From: a virus
Strand: one strand, 5' to 3'
DNA length: 31,534 bases
Virus record (IMG/VR): IMGVR_UViG_3300022223_000282
Coordinates: 1 to 31,534 of that record
Of this stretch, positions 1-7,870 are shown piece after piece. The translations under genes and the position numbers were made by a program. Under the pieces are notes generated by a model. The model had not been told where the DNA came from, made no database searches, and was given only the letters and a program-made list of their open reading frames with translations. Position 1 is the first letter of the stretch, and each line of letters starts with the position of its first letter.

Positions 1-303
1 TCAACTTAACTCTACCTCCACTGGCTGCTGGCTGCTGTGATAGTTGCATATTGGACAACGGTATAAAATGTGCATTGGATGCTCAATGTCACCGTGTGCT
101 GTTCCTTCCGTTTCTATTGGACCGTAAGTTGACGGTGTAAGGTCAGGTGTGTAAGCTTCCATCTTTGTTCCGTAAGCTCCGTTTCCATGGTCGTTCGGAC
201 AATATTCATAGCAGGTGCAGACAGCAACGTCTATAGGACGCTGCCTAGCATGCTTCTTTCCGCACTGTGGACAAGTGCCTTCTGCAAAGTCGACTTTAAC
301 CAT
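1..303 (-). CDS. Small cysteine-rich protein, probable zinc ribbon
   Basis: This encodes 100 residues, with the stop at the left edge of the window. An N-terminal CPQCGKKH knuckle (about residues 11-18), a central CTCYEYC cluster and a C-terminal CPIC knuckle (about 84-87) are the usual layout of one or two zinc-binding sites. The spacing between the first and last pairs is long, so the fold is uncertain. It follows the BppU-like gene by 10 nt, at the end of the surface-protein operon. That suggests a virion accessory or assembly role rather than transcription, but this is inference. I do not recognise the family. Confidence 0.7.
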   Translation of the reverse strand: MVKVDFAEGTCPQCGKKHARQRPIDVAVCTCYEYCPNDHGNGAYGTKMEAYTPDLTPSTYGPIETEGTAHGDIEHPMHILYRCPICNYHSSQQPVEVELS

Positions 304-313
304 TAATCTTCGC

Positions 314-637
314 CTACTTGATTTGCTTTCTGAACACTATCTCGAATGTTGTTTCTGTTGGAAACGTCATTGTTTTTGAATCGCTAAAAGTAACTTCAAA
401 TTCAGCAGTGCATTTACCTGTAATGTTTGTGTCTCCTGCTTCCCAGTTATAACGTATTTTTCCTTCAGTTTTAGGCTCTAAGATTTCTGCTGGCTTATCA
501 ATTAAAACTGTGCTTTTCTGCATCATGTGGAATTTTACTGTGCATCCTGCCAAGTTAACTATTGAGCCGTCTTTATATGTTAATGTTGCTTCAATGATTG
601 GTTTTAAGTCGCCTTCCACCATATATATTGTCACCAT
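314..637 (-). CDS. BppU-like baseplate/tail Ig-fold protein
   Basis: The product has 107 residues. The closing pattern of Gly-Lys, then Ala-Glu-Phe-Glu-Val-Thr-Phe and a Phe-Pro-Thr-Glu turn (residues about 73-97) resembles the N-terminal beta-sandwich of phage baseplate upper proteins (BppU/DUF2479). In that family the domain anchors receptor-binding proteins to the baseplate. Here the domain stands alone, without a C-terminal fibre. The adjacent 789-residue repeat protein could supply the distal part. The start is preceded by GAGGTGAAAAAAG, a strong ribosome-binding site. The gene lies 14 nt after the repeat protein in the same operon. The family call rests on pattern recognition only. Confidence 0.72.
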   Translation of the reverse strand: MVTIYMVEGDLKPIIEATLTYKDGSIVNLAGCTVKFHMMQKSTVLIDKPAEILEPKTEGKIRYNWEAGDTNITGKCTAEFEVTFSDSKTMTFPTETTFEIVFRKQIK

Positions 638-651
638 CTTTTTTCACCTCA

Positions 652-3021
652 CTAATTTAACTCAACTTTTCCTGTTGAACCATACAATTTAAGTGCTAAG
701 TTTCCTCCGACAAGAGTAATTCGTTTAACAATAAGAATTCTTGATTCTTCAATAAAGATGTCTAAGCCATGTCCAACATCAAAGAAACGCTGAGGACGAA
801 ACAGAAAAACAAAATCTAAACCTTTCCCTAAATCTTGAAATTTCATTTCTTTATATGGAACATTAAAAGCTTCTATTCCATGTCCAACATCTGAAAATTT
901 AACTGATACAAAAACTGTAGCTCTTGAAAAAACATCTGTGCCGTATCCAACATCAGAGAAAAAGAATTCTCCATCACGTCTAAAAGCATCGCTGCCTAAA
1001 CCTGAATCTGAAAATTCTGTAGTTTTAAAAGCAAAAGCGTAACTGTCCAATCCAACTCCCATTTCAACAAATTTCATTTCTTTGTATGGAATAACAAAAC
1101 TGTCTATTCCTATTCCTGCTTCAGCAAAAAATCTTCCTTTAAGAAGAATTACGAATACGTCTGAACCATGAGCAGAATCCGCAAAACTTTTCATTATCCA
1201 CCCGATAATCTGTTTTTGAAACAGGTCATCTCCAAAAGCTATATCATTAAACCCAAGTTTAACAATCATTACAAAAGAATCTACTCCTGAACCTTCTTCC
1301 TCAAACTTCATTTCTTTATGTGGAATTTCAAAACTATCTGTTCCAGAACCAACATCCATAAATGTTTTTACTACACAAGAACTAAAAGAGTCTGCTCCAT
1401 ATCCAATAACATTAAAAGCAAGCTGATTAAGGAAAACTGAGAAGATTTCGCTTCCGTTCCCAACATCAGAAAAATTCATTGTCTTATATGTAAGAGCAAA
1501 AGCGTCTGTTCCGTATCCTGCATCTGAAAAACTAACATTTAAGAACGTAACGGTTTTTGCGAATATGTCAGTTCCATATCCTGCATCTGAAAAATCCATT
1601 TCCTTATGAAAAGTATCAAAAACATCAGTTCCGTCTCCGTTCTCAGCAAATTCCATAGACTTAAATGGAATTACAAAAGCATCAGTTCCTTCTCCAACTT
1701 CAACAAAATATTTGTAAACAGCCACACCAAAAACATCGGCTCCATATCCAACATCAGAAAATCCTAATCCTTTATACGGAATCTCAAACGTGTCAACTCC
1801 TAACCCAACATCTCCAAATTGAGCTTTCAGAAACGTTACTATTTTGCTAAAAACGTCAGAGCCTAAACCTTGGTCGGAAAAACCTTTTTCAACAATTTCA
1901 GGAGCAGTTGAATAAGTGCCGTAAATCGAATATTTATTATCATTATGATATAATGTTATAGGGTCGAGCCAATCTCCATAAGTTATTGTTCTACGATGCC
2001 CTTGGTCAGCATCTCCATCATCATATTCCATGCCGCAGTTTACATCAAACCAGTTTAATAACACGTATGCAGTGCCAGAAACAAGAGTTCCTGAAACAGA
2101 AGCTGACTGCCATTCAAAAAACCCGCTTAACGGCAATGAAACTGAACCGCCTATTAAACTCAAATTACTATGCTTATAGCAAGCCATTTTATAGTTACCA
2201 GATGGTCCTCCGGGAGCTTCCAGAAAAGCGGTAATAGACGAGAGGACGCCATTCGCTGGGATAGTAAATACTGAACCCCTTATTCCATTCTCTTCTATAC
2301 TCTCGCCACTTTGACCGATGTCTTCATATCCAAAGTTAGGGTCTATCGTTATCGGATAAACAGCCAAATCCAAAAACTCTTGTGGAATCGTAACTGTTAA
2401 AACATTGTCTGTAATGCTTAAATCGCACCATGCTTCATTTCCAACATTGTCTGTTGCTTTCGGTCGGTAAATGTGAAATGCTTTTCCACATTTGTATTTT
2501 TCCGCATCCTCTTTATTTCTGTGCATATTGGTTCGTGTAGCATGATAAACAGCATAGCTTCCAACAACATTTTCAGGTCTAACACATCCTTCTGTTATTT
2601 CTTGTTGAGTTAACGGTTTCTGATAATAAAACTTTAAATCTTTAGTTTGTATTGGAAATGACAATATGTTAATTGGCGGTTTGCTTTTTAGGATTACTTC
2701 AAACTCTACTCCGCCATGCTCATTCTGAATTAAAACTCGTTTTCCTTCTTGAATTTGTTTTTTATTAACTGTATAAACTTTAACGCTGAAAAAATCTGCT
2801 TCCCAACTTAAAACATTTTGGTCAAGTTTTAACTGCTTTGCAGTAATTCCAATAGGCAGTTTAATGAAACATTCTTCTTGCCATCGTTTAAGCAAAAGTT
2901 GAGGTTTAAACGTGGCTTCGTCTGGGTCTCCGATAAATACTTCTTCATTGTTAAATGTAAGGAAACGGTATGCTCCCTTGCCTTTAACTTTCTCTAACTT
3001 CAGTTTTTCGGAAACTGCCAT
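652..3021 (-). CDS. Large repeat-containing tail fibre/adhesin
   Basis: The product has 789 residues. Residues 1-235 form an N-terminal region that ends with a YPITIDP-type strand, common at the edge of secreted or virion beta-domains. Residues about 236-360 look like a jelly-roll or lectin-like beta-sandwich. From about 379 to 770 there are about 20 copies of an 18-21 residue repeat with core FSDVGYGTDVF (consensus F-x3-G-x-G-x-D-x-F), each followed by a variable hydrophobic strand. The GxGxDxF core recalls calcium-binding RTX nonapeptides, but the spacing is about 20 residues rather than 9. There is no signal peptide. Its position downstream of the capsid genes and next to a BppU-like protein suggests a host-recognition fibre. 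The start follows TTTGAGGTATTCGTT. Confidence 0.8.
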   Translation of the reverse strand: MAVSEKLKLEKVKGKGAYRFLTFNNEEVFIGDPDEATFKPQLLLKRWQEECFIKLPIGITAKQLKLDQNVLSWEADFFSVKVYTVNKKQIQEGKRVLIQNEHGGVEFEVILKSKPPINILSFPIQTKDLKFYYQKPLTQQEITEGCVRPENVVGSYAVYHATRTNMHRNKEDAEKYKCGKAFHIYRPKATDNVGNEAWCDLSITDNVLTVTIPQEFLDLAVYPITIDPNFGYEDIGQSGESIEENGIRGSVFTIPANGVLSSITAFLEAPGGPSGNYKMACYKHSNLSLIGGSVSLPLSGFFEWQSASVSGTLVSGTAYVLLNWFDVNCGMEYDDGDADQGHRRTITYGDWLDPITLYHNDNKYSIYGTYSTAPEIVEKGFSDQGLGSDVFSKIVTFLKAQFGDVGLGVDTFEIPYKGLGFSDVGYGADVFGVAVYKYFVEVGEGTDAFVIPFKSMEFAENGDGTDVFDTFHKEMDFSDAGYGTDIFAKTVTFLNVSFSDAGYGTDAFALTYKTMNFSDVGNGSEIFSVFLNQLAFNVIGYGADSFSSCVVKTFMDVGSGTDSFEIPHKEMKFEEEGSGVDSFVMIVKLGFNDIAFGDDLFQKQIIGWIMKSFADSAHGSDVFVILLKGRFFAEAGIGIDSFVIPYKEMKFVEMGVGLDSYAFAFKTTEFSDSGLGSDAFRRDGEFFFSDVGYGTDVFSRATVFVSVKFSDVGHGIEAFNVPYKEMKFQDLGKGLDFVFLFRPQRFFDVGHGLDIFIEESRILIVKRITLVGGNLALKLYGSTGKVELN

Positions 3022-3047
3022 AACGAATACCTCAAACGCCCTTAAAC

Positions 3048-3055
3048 AAAAAAAA
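3048..3055 (-). terminator. U-tract terminator after the 3082-3642 gene
   Basis: An A8 run on the plus strand reads as CCCC followed by T8 on the coding strand, 26-34 nt past the preceding stop. Archaeal intrinsic termination mainly needs such U-tracts. It lies only 26 nt before the adhesin start, leaving no room for a new promoter, so it may only attenuate transcription into that gene. Confidence 0.4.
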
Positions 3056-3081
3056 GGGGAGTTTATGGAATTTTTGAGTTT

Positions 3082-3642
3082 TTAACTCCAAGTGATTGTT
3101 CCTGTTAATCTCCAAGTTTGTCCTGTCGGTTTCGTACCTAAGTTTGTGTTTTGCCTACAGATGTCTATTGCAGCTACAGCGCCGTTATCTATGACTTCTT
3201 CCAGCCACGCCCATTCTGCTTCACCGTCAACAAAGTCCGATTGAAAGATTGATTGCTGTCCTGACTTCTGTGGATAGCCGCCGTTCATTTCTTTGAACAA
3301 TTTGCTTGCTCCGATAAGTCCTGTTTGTGCAGCGTTCGGAGCTGTTGCATCGTTTCCAACTCCTATTCTAGCATTAGCTGCATCCCATGCTGTTGGTTCT
3401 CCAAGCCCGCAAATCAAGTCAATGAAATTGCTGATGCCTTCGTTTAAAAGGCACTCGAATTCTCTTTCGATGGTTTCATACGGTTTAATGTTTTTCTCTA
3501 GGATTTCGTTGCCGTCTTTAGCTTCAAACTTCTCTAGTTTCCATGTTAGTTTTCCTTTCGCATGGTCTTGAAAACCGAAAGCTAAAAGTTTCGTTAGTAT
3601 CCATGTTGCTATTCCTTTCGCTCGTTCTTTAAAGTTACTCAA
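3082..3642 (-). CDS. Virion-associated structural protein, family unknown
   Basis: The product has 186 residues. The middle has the Ala/Asn-rich pattern IGVGNDATAPNAAQTGLIGA (about 93-112). The end has a CRQNTNLGTKPTGQTWRLTG block (about 163-182) that closes in beta strands. Both resemble short virion surface or decoration proteins of uncultured head-tailed viruses, usually found near fibres. The start is a TTG at 3642, preceded by GGGAG, and overlaps the end of the upstream gene by 8 bp; no other early start codon exists. It sits between the capsid genes and the adhesin. A structural role is likely from pattern and context, but the exact function is unknown. Confidence 0.72.
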   Translation of the reverse strand: MSNFKERAKGIATWILTKLLAFGFQDHAKGKLTWKLEKFEAKDGNEILEKNIKPYETIEREFECLLNEGISNFIDLICGLGEPTAWDAANARIGVGNDATAPNAAQTGLIGASKLFKEMNGGYPQKSGQQSIFQSDFVDGEAEWAWLEEVIDNGAVAAIDICRQNTNLGTKPTGQTWRLTGTITWS

Positions 3643-3817
3643 TTTTTACACGGCTCCCGTCAAGTAAGGCTACAAGGCTTTTTATTTGTTTGAGGTATTC
3701 CGGTGAAAGTTGATGTATTGTTCCGTCTTTTCGAGATTTAGCAATTACGGAACCGTCAGATTCCTTATAGAGAATCCAATCAGCGTTAGAAGTTAATTCA
3801 ATTCTTTCTTCAGCCAT
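3635..3817 (-). CDS. Small hypothetical protein downstream of the capsid gene
   Basis: The product has 60 residues and is charged and soluble. A longer reading frame starts five codons earlier, but the ribosome-binding site GGTGGAGT lies inside that extension and points to the ATG GCT at 3817. The chain is predicted to be strand-rich at the N-terminus (about 5-35) with a C-terminal helix (about 40-55). It lies 29 nt after the capsid gene and overlaps the next gene by 8 bp. No family is recognised. Head-tail connector or neck components are often found at this position, but nothing in the sequence proves such a role. Confidence 0.65.
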   Translation of the reverse strand: MAEERIELTSNADWILYKESDGSVIAKSRKDGTIHQLSPEYLKQIKSLVALLDGSRVKIE

Positions 3818-3846
3818 TTTACTCCACCCCATTTCAAAGGGAGAAG

Positions 3847-4764
3847 TTAGCGGCTACCTCTTGATACAGCTTTAGTTTGAAGAACACCTAATCCTATACG
3901 CTCGCTTCCATGCACACCGTAACTGTTCTCGCCTGGATTCTCATACGGCTTAGTTGTTAAGTCACGCCTTGACAGCATAACAGCAGCAGCGTTCACGTCT
4001 ATACATAATGTTTTGCTTATGAGACTGCTTCTGACAAAAGTAATGCCGAGTGTAGTGTGGAGAATGGTGCCTTTAGCCATTCCTGTTGGGTCCATGTATA
4101 AAGCGTTGATAAATTGGTCGTGATTCATTAATTTCTCGTATATGCTAGGAGTCACTGCTATTACGTTTGGATGGAAATCTTCGTCTTCAACTCTGCTGAT
4201 TAAAGTAAGTAATTCACTCCATGCAGGTGTTGTAGCAAGTGTTACTTCTGAACCACCAGCTAAATTGCCAGCTGAGATAGCGTTGTAAAGTGCAATTATA
4301 AACTCTGACTCTCGCCTTGCAATTGCTCTGCCTATGCCTTCTATTTGATAAGCAAGAACGTTCCAGCTTGCATCTTCAACATACGATTCTGTCCATTCTT
4401 GAGCGCACTCGATTTCCTTGTCAACTGGTACATCTTGATACTGAACTCGCCTGCCTGTTCGTGGAACTCGTGCTTCACCAGTTACCCAAGCATACGGACG
4501 AATTTCTTTGTAAAAACGTTCAAGTGTGTTTTTTGTTGGAAGAACTTTTATTAAGTTTCTTCCTATCAACGCCGGAAAAGCTGCTTCTAAAACTGTGGTT
4601 TGAACTGCACCTAAAGCTGCTGCTACGTCACTGTAAAGTCCTTCTTTCAACGCTTTCTTGAACAATGGATTTCTAAGTGCAGGTGTTTCAAATATTGCGT
4701 TCCAGCCTGCTTCACCGAAATCTGGGTCTTTGATTATTCCTTCTTTAAAACTTTTAGGGTCCAT
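3847..4764 (-). CDS. HK97-fold major capsid protein
   Basis: The product has 305 residues. It follows the protease-scaffold and decoration genes, the usual place for a capsid gene. Features matching HK97-type or encapsulin-like shells are an N-terminal arm, a motif of Pro-Ala-Leu-Ile-Gly-Arg (about 63-68), a stretch giving the long spine helix (about 130-165), an RVEDEDFHPNVIAVTPS segment (A-domain strand and loop, about 190-207), and a C-terminal strand with an ERIGLGVLQTKAV-type end. A TTG three codons upstream is in frame, but TAGGAG is spaced correctly for the ATG at 4764. About 4 nt separate it from the start of the preceding operon gene's end. No protease site can be assigned by eye. 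Confidence 0.85.
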   Translation of the reverse strand: MDPKSFKEGIIKDPDFGEAGWNAIFETPALRNPLFKKALKEGLYSDVAAALGAVQTTVLEAAFPALIGRNLIKVLPTKNTLERFYKEIRPYAWVTGEARVPRTGRRVQYQDVPVDKEIECAQEWTESYVEDASWNVLAYQIEGIGRAIARRESEFIIALYNAISAGNLAGGSEVTLATTPAWSELLTLISRVEDEDFHPNVIAVTPSIYEKLMNHDQFINALYMDPTGMAKGTILHTTLGITFVRSSLISKTLCIDVNAAAVMLSRRDLTTKPYENPGENSYGVHGSERIGLGVLQTKAVSRGSR

Positions 4765-4776
4765 CTTAAACAACTC

Positions 4777-5187
4777 CTAAGGATAGCCTAAATCTACAAG
4801 TCCATCGTTCTCTCCAGCTCCGAATGTTTGTATTGCTCTGCCGACAACCTTCTCGAAAGTGTTTGCTGCAATTGTCTGTACTTGTCCTGTAACGTCAGCA
4901 ACAACTAAAACTCCGCCCGTTATTGCTCCTGAACCTTTAACTTTAAAGATGCCTCTTCTGCCGACTGGAATTATGTCACCTATACCGCCGCTTTTCATTG
5001 CTATTCCCAGAACGTTTGTTCCTAAAGCTCCTGCTGTTGCTACGGAAGGAATTTCACCTGCTGTGTGAGTGTGGAATATTACAAGTTGTCCTTTCGTTAC
5101 TGCTGACTCGCACTTGCATGGAATCATCTGGCAATCTCTAGGATTAAGAGCGTCTCCAAGTGCTAAACCTGGATATAAATCAGCCAT
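4777..5187 (-). CDS. Capsid decoration/stabilisation protein (DUF2190-like)
   Basis: The product has 136 residues. It is built almost entirely of short beta strands and Gly-rich turns (for example GTNVLGIAMKSGGIGDIIPV, about 56-75), the pattern of the DUF2190/lambda-gpD-like head decoration family. Such proteins cap the capsid trimer axes and strengthen the shell. Two cysteines lie in a CKC motif near residue 24. The gene sits directly upstream of the capsid protein gene in the same operon and is 12 nt from it. Its start ATG at 5187 has AGGAG 9-10 nt upstream. The family assignment is by pattern and position. Confidence 0.75.
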   Translation of the reverse strand: MADLYPGLALGDALNPRDCQMIPCKCESAVTKGQLVIFHTHTAGEIPSVATAGALGTNVLGIAMKSGGIGDIIPVGRRGIFKVKGSGAITGGVLVVADVTGQVQTIAANTFEKVVGRAIQTFGAGENDGLVDLGYP

Positions 5188-5260
5188 TGTGTTTGTCTCC
5201 TAATTTTTTTTTCGTGCTTCCAGTTCGTTCAGTCAGCACGGTCATTTTAATGACTGTCAT
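5180..5260 (-). CDS. Possible 26-residue basic mini-ORF
   Basis: A 26-codon frame begins with an ATGA overlap on the stop of the preceding gene and ends 8 bp inside the decoration gene. The product is lysine- and threonine-rich and contains an A9 tract at the nucleotide level. The start overlap is the only positive evidence. No ribosome-binding site is convincing, and it could simply be leader sequence of the decoration gene. Confidence 0.25.
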   Translation of the reverse strand: MTVIKMTVLTERTGSTKKKLGDKHNG

Positions 5261-5592
5261 GTTGATAACGGCTCCACAAAAAGTGTAAACACTTTCTTTA
5301 ACAACACATCCTTAATCTTTGCATAAGGACGGTCTTTCCAGACAAAAACAGTTAAAGGTTGAACACGTATGACTTTAGGAATTTTTCCTTCTAAAGCCTT
5401 TTTGTGTCTGCAAGAAAAGAAACAAGTAGAATGGTGACGGCTTAGCTGATGTTCACATAACTCTTGACATGAAGGTTGTAATATTCCATGTTTCTCTTGA
5501 TTAAAGGTTGTTTCAAAACGTTGATAAAGATTTCCATACTCGTCTCTAACTATCATTGATTTGCCAATTTCCATGACATAATAGAAAGGCAT
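5257..5592 (-). CDS. Small protein with Cys/His cluster, unknown
   Basis: The product has 111 residues. Residues 42-63 carry a dense Cys/His set (CQELCEHQLSRHHSTCFFSC), probably one zinc site, flanked by a strand-rich N-terminus and a basic C-terminal half. The start is backed by GGAGGAGTTTCA. It lies 18 nt after the protease-scaffold gene and before the decoration and capsid genes, so it belongs to the head operon. It could be a minor capsid or connector protein. No family is recognised. Confidence 0.7.
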   Translation of the reverse strand: MPFYYVMEIGKSMIVRDEYGNLYQRFETTFNQEKHGILQPSCQELCEHQLSRHHSTCFFSCRHKKALEGKIPKVIRVQPLTVFVWKDRPYAKIKDVLLKKVFTLFVEPLST

Positions 5593-5610
5593 TGAAACTC
5601 CTCCGAACGC

Positions 5611-6249
5611 TTAAATCTCATTGTAAACTTTCTGTAAGGCTTCTACTAACCGTTTGAAACCACCTGTTTGTCCGTAGCTGAAAACTATTTGCTTTGGCGG
5701 TATTATTGCTCCTACCTTAACCTTTATTGCTTTTCTAGCTTCGTCTGCTTCATTCAGCTGCTTCTCTAAATCTGTTATCTTCGCTTTCAAATCCACGCTT
5801 TCTTTTCGTGCTTCGACAAGCTCAGCGTTTTCTGGCAGTTTAGGCTCTTTATGGCATGTATTATCATACCAATGGAATCCAGCAGCTTTGCAAGTTTCTT
5901 CTGTCGTGAATTCTGTACATTTCTTTTCTTCTTGTTCTTTAAGAACCATTTTAATTATGTATCCTTCAGGCAGCTTTTCTGCAACCTCGCCAGTAATCAC
6001 TATTGCCAACGCTTTCTCTAATGCTGATATTTCCGACCAAATAACCTCTTGTTCAGCTTGTAAAGTAGCACGTTCCTCAGTTGTTAATTCTGCTTCTGGA
6101 TACAATTTTTCAGCGATTTCAGCACGTCTTTTCGCAAGCCCAGTAATTTTTGCCTTAATTTCTTCAACATTCATTTCTTGTGCTTTAAATGTTTTTAGCT
6201 CTTCTCGTACAACCTCTTTTAACAGTTGTTTCAATTCTTCTTTTTCCAT
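5611..6249 (-). CDS. Nested in-frame scaffold protein (internal start)
   Basis: Inside the protease-scaffold gene an ATG at 6249 is preceded by a perfect AGGAGG at 6260-6265 with a 10-nt spacer. Translation from it would yield a 212-residue protein containing only the helical scaffold half. It begins exactly where the protease domain and linker end. Phage lambda C/Nu3 uses this arrangement to make a separate scaffold from the 3' end of its protease gene. The internal start is seen in the sequence; its use is inferred. Confidence 0.6.
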   Translation of the reverse strand: MEKEELKQLLKEVVREELKTFKAQEMNVEEIKAKITGLAKRRAEIAEKLYPEAELTTEERATLQAEQEVIWSEISALEKALAIVITGEVAEKLPEGYIIKMVLKEQEEKKCTEFTTEETCKAAGFHWYDNTCHKEPKLPENAELVEARKESVDLKAKITDLEKQLNEADEARKAIKVKVGAIIPPKQIVFSYGQTGGFKRLVEALQKVYNEI

Positions 6250-6918
6250 TTTTTCTTTTCCTCCTATAATTTTTTGTACCTGTGATATTGTTTCGCACAG
6301 TTTAACCCAAGCTTGAGGGTCACCTGGCTCTAAATCTTTCAAGAAGCTTAACTCATCAAACTCGAAGCCGTAAGGTGCTATGCCGTTCACGAATTCTACG
6401 CCTCCGCCTTTCCGCCATGGATTAATGGAAATTGAAACGCCTTTAATGACATTGCCTTTTATCATGCCGGCTACTTCTTCAGTTACTTCTCCTTCATAAT
6501 AGACACCTGAAGCTTCTGCATCCCATTTTCCAAGCGTTAAAACACAGTTGGATAAAGGCGTTTTATGGTCTAACAATATTGGTTTTCCAGCTAGTGAAGA
6601 AGCAGCTTTAATTAGCTCATCTTCAAAATAAACACGTTTCTCAGTCCAGTCACTCGGATGAATTGTTGCCATCGGATGAATCGCTATTCCATGAACCTTA
6701 AACTTGCCGTTCGGAAGTTTAACAGCTTCTTCAAGTTTGCCAAATAACATTAAAGCTTCTTCAGGTTTCTTTCCACCGTGAACATCTCGCCAACTGTTGA
6801 AACAAATTGCTAATCTTTGCTCTTGCTCTGGATATTCACTCTGCATTGTTTCGTTGCTCATACATCTGCCGATAAATTCGTCTTGTTTTTCTTTTTCTCC
6901 TGGTTTAGGTACTGGCAT
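5611..6918 (-). CDS. Prohead protease fused to scaffold
   Basis: The product has 435 residues from the ATG at 6918 (AGGTG six bases upstream). A GTG three codons earlier abuts the previous stop and is less likely. Numbered from that GTG, residues 22-46 hold a CMSNETMQSEYPEQEQRLA motif often seen in phage head proteins. The protease domain covers about 60-205, with a likely catalytic His in ILLDHK (His121) and Ser in GVSISI (Ser165/167), as in U35/S78-type prohead proteases. Residues about 227-400 are strongly charged and helical, a scaffold-like coiled coil, with a small Cys insertion (CTEFTTEETCKAAGFHWYDN). Position between portal and capsid fits protease plus scaffold. Confidence 0.82.
   Translation of the reverse strand: MPVPKPGEKEKQDEFIGRCMSNETMQSEYPEQEQRLAICFNSWRDVHGGKKPEEALMLFGKLEEAVKLPNGKFKVHGIAIHPMATIHPSDWTEKRVYFEDELIKAASSLAGKPILLDHKTPLSNCVLTLGKWDAEASGVYYEGEVTEEVAGMIKGNVIKGVSISINPWRKGGGVEFVNGIAPYGFEFDELSFLKDLEPGDPQAWVKLCETISQVQKIIGGKEKMEKEELKQLLKEVVREELKTFKAQEMNVEEIKAKITGLAKRRAEIAEKLYPEAELTTEERATLQAEQEVIWSEISALEKALAIVITGEVAEKLPEGYIIKMVLKEQEEKKCTEFTTEETCKAAGFHWYDNTCHKEPKLPENAELVEARKESVDLKAKITDLEKQLNEADEARKAIKVKVGAIIPPKQIVFSYGQTGGFKRLVEALQKVYNEI
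6260..6265 (-). promoter_or_regulatory. Internal Shine-Dalgarno for the nested scaffold
   Basis: AGGAGG on the minus strand lies 10 nt before an in-frame ATG inside the protease-scaffold gene. It encodes an Ile-Gly-Gly linker in the long frame. A perfect ribosome-binding site at a domain boundary is unlikely to be accidental. Confidence 0.6.
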
Positions 6919-6927
6919 GTTTTTCAC

Positions 6928-7269
6928 CTACTGAATATACTGCTTCGGATTTCCTCCCATCATTTTAATTAAGCCTAAAAACTGTGAACATGAATCAGCA
7001 AACTGTGGAAGCTCATAAAAGTCCGGACAAGATTGCTGAAGACATTTTGTGATTCCTTGCCTAAGTGTTATTATGTCAATAAGATGCTCATAATAATGAG
7101 CTGCCTGCTTTATTGGAATTCTCGTGTTTCTAACGCAATTTTCAACTAAACATCCTGTACTCTGCATTAAAGACGAGACAAGACACGGCAAACAAAACGC
7201 CAACTTTTGCTCGGGAGCTCCACAACTGCATCCTTCTTGATATAAACATCTCGGTGATTTTTTCGGCAT
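6928..7269 (-). CDS. Cysteine-rich helical protein, unknown
   Basis: The product has 113 residues. The N-terminal half contains nine cysteines in CLYQEGCSC, CLPC, GCLVENC-like groups (about residues 8-45), then two more near residues 77 and 81 and one near 93. It is probably zinc- or disulfide-stabilised. The C-terminal half is helical. The start ATG at 7269 is preceded by GGGTGAATAA. Its stop abuts the protease-scaffold gene, so the two are translationally linked. It lies in the head operon between the membrane protein and the protease. No family is recognised. Confidence 0.7.
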   Translation of the reverse strand: MPKKSPRCLYQEGCSCGAPEQKLAFCLPCLVSSLMQSTGCLVENCVRNTRIPIKQAAHYYEHLIDIITLRQGITKCLQQSCPDFYELPQFADSCSQFLGLIKMMGGNPKQYIQ

Positions 7270-7327
7270 TTATTCACCCGACAGAAAAACTCTGTTTCGC
7301 TGCGTTTCAGCAGCTCTTCAGGAGTGT

Positions 7328-7747
7328 TTAAAGTGTAGCGAACATGTGGCTCAGTTCAGACAGGAACACATCAAGCAAGAAAACAGCAACAGTTCCAATA
7401 GCTCTCAGTTCAACGGTTGGAGCAGCTTGGAATATGATACCTATGCTTCCAACATAATACGCAGCTGTTTCACCTAGCTTCATAAAATTATATTCAATTT
7501 TTCTTTCGCCATCTGCTAACTTCTGTGCTTTCCTTCTGACATATCCCCAGATGTTTCTGAACCAAACAATGCCTGTAGCAACCATTCCAGAACTGAAGAA
7601 CGTTTGGAGATATACAATGATACCTCCGAAAGGCTCAGGAATTGTTGCCGTGTCAATCTGCATTATTGTTTTCTCTAATACAAAGAATGTTCCTGCAAGT
7701 GCTACAAGAGCCACAGTAAGATAGATAAGTGCTTTTTTAAATTCCAT
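7328..7747 (-). CDS. Small membrane protein, possible holin-like
   Basis: The product has 139 residues. There are hydrophobic segments at about 5-24, 40-62 (weaker), 92-110 and 115-135, with a basic loop between the second and third (RNIWGYVRRKAQK). The start is supported by an almost ideal AGGAGGAGGTGA. It sits in the head operon between the portal and the protease. Multi-span proteins of this size are sometimes holins, but no lysis enzyme lies beside it and the head-gene context does not favour one function. Confidence 0.7.
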   Translation of the reverse strand: MEFKKALIYLTVALVALAGTFFVLEKTIMQIDTATIPEPFGGIIVYLQTFFSSGMVATGIVWFRNIWGYVRRKAQKLADGERKIEYNFMKLGETAAYYVGSIGIIFQAAPTVELRAIGTVAVFLLDVFLSELSHMFATL

Positions 7748-7795
7748 TTATATTTTCACCTCCTCCTGCCGAGTTTGAAAGCTTCTACCGTCTCG

Positions 7796-7870
7796 GAGAA
7801 CAGAGAATCTGAGGAGGGAGAAAGGAGACGTGGAGAAGTCTCCGAATGCTTCCGGAATAATTCTGTTCTC
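7796..7870. other. Structured spacer between portal and membrane-protein genes
   Basis: The 143-nt gap 7748-7890 can fold. An outer 8-bp stem pairs GAGAACAG (7796-7803) with CTGTTCTC (7863-7870). An inner perfect 6-bp stem pairs GGAGAC (7824-7829) with GTCTCC (7838-7843), and a TTCCGGAA palindrome lies at 7850-7857. There is no U-tract and no TATA-like box inside. It may be an RNA processing or expression-tuning element between head genes. Confidence 0.45.

Noticed and set aside
652-3021. True RTX calcium-binding toxin-type repeats
   Set aside because: The GxGxDxF cores recur every 18-21 residues, not every 9, so a classical RTX roll is not supported.
1665-4661. Plus-strand frames of 61-114 codons inside the adhesin and capsid genes
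   Set aside because: They lie antisense to well-supported genes, lack ribosome-binding sites and give low-complexity products rich in Leu, Gln or His.
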